NCBI RefSeq assembly: GCF_014610845.1
Contig: NZ_JABTCG010000010.1
Span: 1 to 54,292, forward strand
From: Maribacter arenosus
GTDB taxonomy: Bacteria; Bacteroidota; Bacteroidia; Flavobacteriales; Flavobacteriaceae
Direction: 5' to 3'
DNA length: 54,292 nt
The notes beneath the pieces are model-generated. The model was not told where the DNA came from. It ran no database searches and saw only the letters and a list, made by a program, of their open reading frames with translations. Below, piece after piece: positions 27,989 to 34,249 of the stretch. Both the position numbers and the translations under genes were made by a program. Every line of letters begins with the position of its first letter. Position 1 is the first letter of the stretch.

Positions 27989-28627
27989 TTAATGGTTAAG
28001 ATTAAAATAGTCCATTACCTCTTCATAACTCATTTTCGAAAAGTCGATTCTAGATTTACCTGAAATATTGGAAGGAATCGCAATATATCTGAATATATTC
28101 CCCGTAGTAGAAAATGACCATGTATCAGCGGGTCCTTCCTGTCGATATCTGATTTTCAGATTCGTGGGAGAGAAATAATAGGTGTAAATATGCTCGGTAG
28201 TTCCACCACTAATAGTCACAGGTAATTGTGCACTATGATCTGAAGGCCAAACCTCTGAAACGAAATTTGAAAATTTACCATATACCAGTAGCGTTCCATT
28301 TTCGTATAACCCAGCATCAATACCAGTTATATCCTTATCAAATTCGGCATATTTTGTATACCCATTGACTACAAAAGTTTGCCCAACAGGACCAAACCAA
28401 TCAGAAGCGATTACATTGGCATTGCCGTCTTCCCCATCTTGTCCATCAACCCCATCAACTCCGTCAATACCATCTGTTCCATCGGACCCATCTATCCCTG
28501 GGGGTCCTTGAACCCCATCAATGCCATCGAGCCCATTCGCACCGTCAGCCCCATCTTTTGAGCAAGATGTAAACGCAAGTGCACATATTACTAAACCCAA
28601 GGCTAAAAATTTTAATGTAGTTTTCAT
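27989..28627 (-). CDS. Collagen-like lipoprotein B
   Basis: 212 aa. Lipobox AFTSC (Cys22), then a collagen-like run rich in Asp (DGLDGIDGVQGPPGIDGSDG and on, about residues 27-72). A globular domain (VIASDWFGPVGQTFVVNGYTKYAEF, EHIYTYYFSPTNLKIRYRQ) and a tail MSYEEVMDYFNLNH follow. The tail matches MDYFxL in its neighbour, so the two are probably paralogs. It has its own shared element; only a weak hairpin follows its stop. Confidence 0.85.
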   Translation of the reverse strand: MKTTLKFLALGLVICALAFTSCSKDGADGANGLDGIDGVQGPPGIDGSDGTDGIDGVDGVDGQDGEDGNANVIASDWFGPVGQTFVVNGYTKYAEFDKDITGIDAGLYENGTLLVYGKFSNFVSEVWPSDHSAQLPVTISGGTTEHIYTYYFSPTNLKIRYRQEGPADTWSFSTTGNIFRYIAIPSNISGKSRIDFSKMSYEEVMDYFNLNH

Positions 28628-28653
28628 AATTTCTTGTTTTTATATCATTTGCC

Positions 28654-28683
28654 TTTTAATGGTTTTGGGTTTAAAAGGTTAAC
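28654..28683 (-). promoter_or_regulatory. Shared element copy 2
   Basis: GTTAACCT, 15 nt, ATTAAAA on the minus strand, 26 nt before the ATG of collagen-like lipoprotein B. It begins about 10 nt after the terminator of the preceding gene, so the left half is the outermost promoter part. Confidence 0.75.
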
Positions 28684-28692
28684 AATGGTGCA

Positions 28693-28721
28693 TAAAAAAA
28701 ACCGAAGTAGGTACCTCGGTT
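28693..28721 (-). terminator. Intrinsic terminator after the LRR lipoprotein gene
   Basis: A 10-bp stem (AACCGAGGTA / TACTTCGGTT, one G-T pair) followed by a run of T on the minus strand. Confidence 0.85.
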
Positions 28722-28754
28722 TAAATGCTATTTAATAGGTGTGTCCTTATTTCG

Positions 28755-30263
28755 CTAATCGCAGCTAACACCTTCGTCTTTGTAAATTAGGGTGCCATGA
28801 TCAGTTTCCAGGTCACAAACAACTTGAGGGATTGAGGTAAAACTATTAGTACGCAAATCCAACTCATCCAAGTTTATTAGTTCTCCAATGGAAAAGGGAA
28901 GGGTGCTAATGTTATTGTTTGATATATTTAATTCTATCAATGTAGTAAGTTGTCCTATTTTATTGGTTAGCGATGAGAAATTGTTACTGCCTATAGAGAA
29001 ATACTCAATACTTTCTAAATCCCAAATTGATTCGGGAAGATTGGTCAATTCATTGTCAGTAGCATAGAAATATTGCAGGTTTGTTAGCTGACCTATTTCT
29101 TGTGGTAGGGTTTCAATTTTGTTGGAACTGAAATTTAAATAGGTCAATTGGGCCAAGTTCCCAGTTTCAGCCGGAAAGGACTGCAAATTATTGTTGGAGA
29201 TATTAAGTTGTCTTAAATTTATTAGGGCGCCAACTTCGCTCGGTATGTAGGTTAAATTATTGTTGTTTAAACTTAAATTCCGAAGCTCCGTAAGTGTCCA
29301 AAATGCTGCTGGTAATGCCTCAAGCATATTATTGTCCACATAAAAACTTGATAAGTAGGTTAGTGATCCTATCTCTTCAGGAATAAAATCAATATTGTTA
29401 TTGGAGAGTTTTAGGAAGCTCAAGTACTTAAGTTCACCTAAGGCTGCGGGTATTACCTTTATGCCCTTTCCAGAAAGGTCTACCCAATGTATTTCTCCAG
29501 TTTCCCAGGTATTTACGCCCTCCAAAGTACTTAAATCCGGGGTGTTTAAGTCCCATCCCAAGGTATTTTCGGGATTCGTACTTAAGATATCCTCCAACAC
29601 CTTTTTTTGTTTGGTAGCAAGGTTGGTTAGATGGACCTCGTAGATATTGGAAGAACCGTCCTCAGCGGTTATAGTGTAGTTCACTTTTTCCGTGAAATTT
29701 TGGACTCCATTAAGGTCTATTGTGGCTCCAGGGGATAGTCCAATACTGGGGGTTATGGAGGACAGGTCTACATTATTGGGAATAGTTGCGGTAATCAATT
29801 TTAAATCTTCTTCAATCGTACAAACTACAATGGCCGTAAGTGATGGGTTGTCGGTAGGTGTAAAATTGAAATATGTTATTTTCTTTTCAGTGCTTTTGGT
29901 AATTAGGACCGTTACTTCATAAGCTGCCGTAGTTTTATCCTCAGCGGTAACCGTGTAAATTACAGTGTTACCAAAATCTTGGCTTGCCTTCGGGTCTATG
30001 GATGCCTTTAATGATACTTGAATACTGGGGACAAGACCATTTAAGTCAGTGCCAATTGGAGCCATTGCGACTATGGTTCTTGTGTCCTGATCAATAGTGC
30101 CGATAATATCCTGGGTCAAAGAAGGATTTTCAGTTTTTAATATTTTGAAGGCTGTTATTTGTTTGGCATCACTTAAATAAATGGTGCTGTCATCATCTTT
30201 CTGGCAGCCTATTGTTATTGTAAGTAGTATTAAAATTCCCAAGATTGAATTATAGATTTTCAT
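28755..30263 (-). CDS. Leucine-rich-repeat lipoprotein with two DUF5018-like domains
   Basis: 502 aa. Lipobox TIGC (Cys20). Two similar ~85-residue beta domains follow (ITAFKILKTENPSLTQDI..IYTVTAEDKTTAAYEVTV, and ITYFNFTPTDNPSLTAIV..NYTITAEDGSSNIYEVHL), of the DUF5018 kind. From about residue 250 to the end there are about ten leucine-rich repeats of the LxxLxLSNNNIxxIPxEIGxL type. LRRs of this kind bind proteins or glycans, so a surface recognition role is likely. It has its own shared element and terminator. Confidence 0.88.
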   Translation of the reverse strand: MKIYNSILGILILLTITIGCQKDDDSTIYLSDAKQITAFKILKTENPSLTQDIIGTIDQDTRTIVAMAPIGTDLNGLVPSIQVSLKASIDPKASQDFGNTVIYTVTAEDKTTAAYEVTVLITKSTEKKITYFNFTPTDNPSLTAIVVCTIEEDLKLITATIPNNVDLSSITPSIGLSPGATIDLNGVQNFTEKVNYTITAEDGSSNIYEVHLTNLATKQKKVLEDILSTNPENTLGWDLNTPDLSTLEGVNTWETGEIHWVDLSGKGIKVIPAALGELKYLSFLKLSNNNIDFIPEEIGSLTYLSSFYVDNNMLEALPAAFWTLTELRNLSLNNNNLTYIPSEVGALINLRQLNISNNNLQSFPAETGNLAQLTYLNFSSNKIETLPQEIGQLTNLQYFYATDNELTNLPESIWDLESIEYFSIGSNNFSSLTNKIGQLTTLIELNISNNNISTLPFSIGELINLDELDLRTNSFTSIPQVVCDLETDHGTLIYKDEGVSCD

Positions 30264-30289
30264 GGTCGTATATTTATATGAATTATAAA

Positions 30290-30319
30290 CTTTAATGGAA
30301 AATCAATTGATAGGTTAAC
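30290..30319 (-). promoter_or_regulatory. Shared element copy 3
   Basis: GTTAACCT, 15 nt, ATTAAAG on the minus strand, 26 nt before the ATG of the LRR lipoprotein and 11 nt after a terminator stem. Confidence 0.75.
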
Positions 30320-30330
30320 ATTTGTACATA

Positions 30331-30360
30331 AAAAAACCACGGTACTAGCCGTGGTTTTTT
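30331..30360. terminator. Intrinsic terminator after the Kelch-like gene
   Basis: A 12-bp perfect stem AAAAAACCACGG / CCGTGGTTTTTT with a 6-nt loop, 20 nt after the stop. Confidence 0.93.
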
Positions 30361-30380
30361 ATTTTATGATGTGTTTATTT

Positions 30381-31430
30381 CTAATCTACACTCCAAATAT
30401 TATTGCTTAGAATACTTACCATGGAGCCATCGAGCCTATATCCACCGAATACCCAGAGTTTGTCGTCGTAAACTAAGCTCTCATGACTTTGTAGGCCTTT
30501 GTAGAAGGGTGGTTTTCCGTCATACTTTGACCAATATTTCATATTTGTGGAGTACCAAATATCCCCATAAAAAGTACGTGAACCCGAGGTATCCCAACTT
30601 TCTCCTCCCACAACCCAGACCTTTCCATCAAATACAGTGGCCGTATGGTTAATTCGAGCGTCAAAAATAGCGTCGGCCGGTCTCTTTTGATACCAATAGC
30701 TTCCGTCCGGACTTGCCCATACTTCATTTGTCAATTCACCTCCGCGGATTAACCCACCATAGACATAGATAAACCCATTAAAAACAGCTGTTTTATAATG
30801 ACTCCTAACAGGGAAGGCATTGTCTGTTTCCATGCGCCAGTTGCTTCCATCCGAAGTAGACCAAACTTCCTGATTCGTGCGGCCATTCCCGCGAAAAACG
30901 TATATTCTATCATTAAATACTACGGAACTGTTTTGATCAATGTCCAGTAGGGGATTCAAATAATTTATGCGGTTCCAATGAATACCATCTTTTGTATTCC
31001 AAATATCGCTCAATACCTCCCCGTCATTGTTGATGCCACCGATCAGCCACATTTTATTTTTGAATACGATCAGGGAATGATTCCTGCGTTCATCGAAGAG
31101 GTTTGAAGTAACGAGTTTCCAGTCTATACCATTGGGACTTCTCCATACCTCTGAATTCGAGGTCCATGGTGGGGTGTTACCATTATCCCCACCCACTAGC
31201 CAAAGGTAGCCATTGAAAAAGGTCATGGCCTGCCCTGCAAATCCCCCCATTTTACTAGTTGAACTTTCAAGATTGAAATTTAATGAGATACTTGGGTACA
31301 GTGAGGTTCTTCCGGTGACTGCCTTATTATCAGGTAGATCATTGATCGGTTCAAGAAATAGTTCTTCTTTTTGACAAGACCATATCGTAAATGTCAAAAT
31401 GGTCAATGTAATTAATTTTGATAGTTTCAT
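30381..31430 (-). CDS. Kelch-like beta-propeller lipoprotein
   Basis: 349 aa. Lipobox IWSC (Cys19). The mature part is a series of about six ~45-residue repeats of the kind FNGYLWLVGG..SEVWRSPNGIDWKLV, FKNKMWLIGG..SDIWNTKDGIHWNRI, FDGKVWVVGG..and FYGDIWYSTNMKYWSKY. This pattern is that of Kelch-type propeller blades. Such propellers bind proteins or sugars; the ligand cannot be told. It carries its own shared element and a strong terminator. Confidence 0.85.
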   Translation of the reverse strand: MKLSKLITLTILTFTIWSCQKEELFLEPINDLPDNKAVTGRTSLYPSISLNFNLESSTSKMGGFAGQAMTFFNGYLWLVGGDNGNTPPWTSNSEVWRSPNGIDWKLVTSNLFDERRNHSLIVFKNKMWLIGGINNDGEVLSDIWNTKDGIHWNRINYLNPLLDIDQNSSVVFNDRIYVFRGNGRTNQEVWSTSDGSNWRMETDNAFPVRSHYKTAVFNGFIYVYGGLIRGGELTNEVWASPDGSYWYQKRPADAIFDARINHTATVFDGKVWVVGGESWDTSGSRTFYGDIWYSTNMKYWSKYDGKPPFYKGLQSHESLVYDDKLWVFGGYRLDGSMVSILSNNIWSVD

Positions 31431-31461
31431 AGGTAGTGGATTTTAACTGTTTTTCTTTTAT

Positions 31462-31491
31462 ACTTAATGCTGGTTCCAAATGAAGGTTAAC
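31462..31491 (-). promoter_or_regulatory. Shared element copy 4
   Basis: GTTAACCT, 15 nt, ATTAAGT on the minus strand, 31 nt before the ATG of the Kelch-like lipoprotein. Confidence 0.7.
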
Positions 31492-31529
31492 ACTATCATT
31501 CATTTTTTTAATAAGATTTCAAAAAGGAA

Positions 31530-31561
31530 AAATCCCTTACTTTGAAATTGGCAAGGGATTT
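31530..31561 (-). terminator. Intrinsic terminator after collagen-like lipoprotein C
   Basis: A 9-bp stem AAATCCCTT / AAGGGATTT with a 14-nt loop; the minus-strand 3' side is T-rich. Confidence 0.7.
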
Positions 31562-31573
31562 GACTTTGTATTA

Positions 31574-32707
31574 TTAGGGCAAGTCAACTTTTAGAAGTTT
31601 ATGGGTATTTCCTTCCCAAGATTCAGCACTTAACCAAAAATTGGTGCCATCATGGGTAACTCCATCAATGCTATGACCTTTGACCTCATAGGTTTCCAGA
31701 GCTTTAAATTCGGGTGTGGTCTGGCATTTGTGTATATAATTTCTTTCTGTGATATAGAGGTAGCCATTTCTATAATCAAGTCCGCCAGGCTGTATATCAA
31801 GAGGAATGGTTTCTAAAATTTCACCGGGAGATAAGGATCCATTTGATTTATATTGGTATAATGATTCCGCACTTGAGCTGGAAACCCAAAGTAATCCGGG
31901 TTCGATTGAAGCAATACCCCGAATCCAACTTCCAAGATTTTCAGAAGTGTAATACAAACTGTTAGAGGAATAGATATAGGAGTAGAAATTGGAACTACCA
32001 TTACTGCTCTGGAACAACTGTCTTGTAGGTGCGTCCGATTTTTCAATTTCAACGGCGTACGCAGCACGGGTGGTAGGAATGTTATCGACAATTGAAAAAT
32101 CATCGGGGTTGATCCGTAAAATATCACCTTCATTTTCATTGAACCCCAAAAGATATTCGCCATCAAAGGTTATATCTACATCCCTTTCCCAAGGTACTAC
32201 CCCCTCAGCTAGAATGGTCAGGGATTTGACCCATTCAGAAGGGTTTGGTCCATTTTCAATTTTTTGCAGCACTGTAGGTTCGGCTTCTCCCGGAGGAAAT
32301 ATGGTCAATATGTCATTATCCAATATATAATTGTTAATGGAGACTCCATAAGATTCGCCACTCATTGTAATCTGCTCTGAAGTTACCGTTATATTGGTAG
32401 TATATGCCCTTTTAAAGCCCATTTGATCCTCGGATAGAATATTTAGGGTGTTGTCCTCATTTATATAAAGTAATTTAGATGCATCAACACCTAATTGTCC
32501 CTCGATAACTTCCCATTGTCCAAATACTGCCATCTCTTCAACCTGGGCATTATCCCCGGGATCTCCTTTTGGCCCTTGTTCGCCCTGTGGGCCTTGGGCA
32601 CCAATGGCTCCGTCCAGGCCATCTTCACCATCTTTGGCGCATGAGGCCCCTAGTACCATTGCCAATACTACGACTATGTTCATTGATTTGTAAAATAAAT
32701 TTTTCAT
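31574..32707 (-). CDS. Collagen-like lipoprotein C with beta-propeller
   Basis: 377 aa. Lipobox LGASC (Cys23), then a short collagen-like stretch (DGLDGAIGAQGPQGEQGPKG and on, to about residue 51). A lipocalin-like strand region follows (FGQWEVIEGQLGVDASKLLYI, about 60-150). The C-terminal half looks like a beta-propeller (DITFDGEYLLGFNENEGDILRINPD; GLLWVSSSSAESLYQY; YLYITERNYIHKC; FWLSAESWEGNTHKLLKVDLP). It is divergent from the sigma gene, 234 nt away, and has its own shared element. Confidence 0.83.
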   Translation of the reverse strand: MKNLFYKSMNIVVVLAMVLGASCAKDGEDGLDGAIGAQGPQGEQGPKGDPGDNAQVEEMAVFGQWEVIEGQLGVDASKLLYINEDNTLNILSEDQMGFKRAYTTNITVTSEQITMSGESYGVSINNYILDNDILTIFPPGEAEPTVLQKIENGPNPSEWVKSLTILAEGVVPWERDVDITFDGEYLLGFNENEGDILRINPDDFSIVDNIPTTRAAYAVEIEKSDAPTRQLFQSSNGSSNFYSYIYSSNSLYYTSENLGSWIRGIASIEPGLLWVSSSSAESLYQYKSNGSLSPGEILETIPLDIQPGGLDYRNGYLYITERNYIHKCQTTPEFKALETYEVKGHSIDGVTHDGTNFWLSAESWEGNTHKLLKVDLP

Positions 32708-32731
32708 ACTATTTTGTTTTAAAGGTATATT

Positions 32732-32761
32732 CCTTTATAGTTCAGATTGGGATAGGTTAAC
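32732..32761 (-). promoter_or_regulatory. Shared element copy 5
   Basis: GTTAACCT, 15 nt, ATAAAGG on the minus strand, 24 nt before the ATG of collagen-like lipoprotein C. Confidence 0.7.
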
Positions 32762-32912
32762 ACGCCGATTACGTTTTTTTTGAAAAAAGCCAAAATCAAA
32801 TATTCTAGAAAAGTTATTGTAATACGATTACTACAGAAACCCGACATAACTACAATTGTCATAAAAGAAGTGGGCATAAGGGCATAAAAATGTTAAATTA
32901 GCTTAGTGAGTA

Positions 32913-32942
32913 GTTAACCTTTTTCATCCTGAACCATTAAAG
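32913..32942 (+). promoter_or_regulatory. Shared element copy 6, at the sigma factor gene
   Basis: GTTAACCT, 15 nt, ATTAAAG on the plus strand, so it points at the sigma gene. The right half runs into the GTG counted as start. If this is a promoter for the sigma gene, translation must begin further in, or the element has another role here. Its presence suggests autoregulation. Confidence 0.65.
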
Positions 32943-33511
32943 TGCAAGAAGAGCAAATACAAATAACGCTGGAAGAACTCAAGAAAGGTTCCGATAAGGT
33001 ATTGCGGAAGGTGTATGAGGAAAATCGAGATAAGTTTTTGAATTTTGCCCGCAGATACAATTTATCTGACGAAGAATATATTGATGTCTACCAAGATGCT
33101 TATATTATATTCTATGACAACATTATGACCGGAAAGATCGAAAGCTTCACTAGCAGTGTTTCTACCTATCTTTTTAGCATTGGCAAATACTTGATTTTTG
33201 ACAGGATGAAGAAAAACAAGAAAAAAACGAGTTCTGAATTCAATCTATCCTTGGTAGGCAAAGAAGATGAATTTATTACGGGCATTGAGCTTAATGAACC
33301 GGAAATGAGCCATGAACAAAAGTTGTTACAAAAGTATTTTGGAACGCTTGGAAAACAATGTCAAGAACTATTGACCCTTTTTTACTATCGCGGATTTACC
33401 ATACAGGAGATTATGGAGGCTGAAAATTATAATAGTGAAAATGTGGTTAAAAGTGCCAAGTCGCGCTGCATGAAAACGCTGAAAGAACGTATCCAAGCAC
33501 AAAAGGATTGA
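32942..33511 (+). CDS. ECF-type RNA polymerase sigma factor
   Basis: 189 aa from GTG. A sigma region 2 (residues about 25-95: ENRDKFLNFARRYNLSDEEYIDVYQDAYIIFYDN, then YLFSIGKYLIFDRMKK) and a region 4 helix-turn-helix (about 130-185: LGKQCQELLTLFYYRGFTIQEIMEAENYNS, then NVVKSAKSRCMKTLKERI). There is no region 1 or 3, hence the ECF class. Start uncertain: the GTG overlaps the right half of the shared element. CTG at 32969 or GTG at 33011 would give the leader length seen at the other copies or a longer one. It is followed 3 nt later by the TPR membrane protein gene. Confidence 0.9.
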   Translation: MQEEQIQITLEELKKGSDKVLRKVYEENRDKFLNFARRYNLSDEEYIDVYQDAYIIFYDNIMTGKIESFTSSVSTYLFSIGKYLIFDRMKKNKKKTSSEFNLSLVGKEDEFITGIELNEPEMSHEQKLLQKYFGTLGKQCQELLTLFYYRGFTIQEIMEAENYNSENVVKSAKSRCMKTLKERIQAQKD

Positions 33512-33514
33512 TTC

Positions 33515-34249
33515 ATGGATAAGGAAGAATTATTATATAAGTTTTTTTCAAACCAACTCACAAGTGAGGAGGAAAAAACGTTCCAAGAATTGTTGGAGAC
33601 CGATAAGGAGTTCAAAGCCCAATTCGAATTTGAAAACGATTTAAAGCGTGTTATTAAAAAAAATGAGAAGGAAAATCTAAAGCATAAATTGATTGGTTTT
33701 GAAAAGGAGATCAACGCGAAGGACAAAAATAACCCTTCAAAATGGACCTTTAAGAATTGGTCGATTGCGGCTTCCATAGCGTTGTTAGTTGGTTTGGGAT
33801 GGATTGCCTACAACACTTTTTCTGGACCGGATTACAACAAATTGTATGCGACCAATTTTGAAGCTTACCCTAATACGGTTTACACGATCACTAGAAGTGA
33901 TGGTGACCAATCCCTAGAAAGGGATGCTTTTGCAGCCTACGAGGCCAGTAATTATGAAAAAGCGGTCACTGCTTTTTTGGAACTAAAAATCGAGGGCAGC
34001 TCTACCCATACCGACTTTTACCTGGCACAATCTTATCTGTATTTAGGAAAGGATCAAGAGGCTATCGAAGCATTGAAAAGCACTATTTTAAACGACGCGG
34101 AATTTAAAGCCGAAGCCCATTGGTATCTGTCCTTGGCCTATCTTAAAAGTAAGAATAAGGAAAAGGCCATAGCTACCTTAAAGGGCCTTATTGAAAATTT
34201 CGATTACAATAAGGAAAGGGCACAGGCGCTTCTCAAAGCATTGGACTAG
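33515..34249 (+). CDS. Putative anti-sigma factor: membrane protein with TPR domain
   Basis: 244 aa. A charged N-terminal region (residues 1-80, DKEELLYKFFSNQLTSEEEKTFQELLETD) of the type found at the cytoplasmic end of FecR/anti-sigma proteins. One membrane helix (83-100) follows, then an outside part with about three TPR units (RDAFAAYEASNYEKAVTAFLEL; YLAQSYLYLGKDQEAIEAL; YLSLAYLKSKNKEKAIATL). Its place 3 nt after an ECF sigma gene and this layout suggest an anti-sigma factor that senses through TPRs; this is inference. Its stop shares CTAG with the CHAT gene stop. Confidence 0.75.
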   Translation: MDKEELLYKFFSNQLTSEEEKTFQELLETDKEFKAQFEFENDLKRVIKKNEKENLKHKLIGFEKEINAKDKNNPSKWTFKNWSIAASIALLVGLGWIAYNTFSGPDYNKLYATNFEAYPNTVYTITRSDGDQSLERDAFAAYEASNYEKAVTAFLELKIEGSSTHTDFYLAQSYLYLGKDQEAIEALKSTILNDAEFKAEAHWYLSLAYLKSKNKEKAIATLKGLIENFDYNKERAQALLKALD

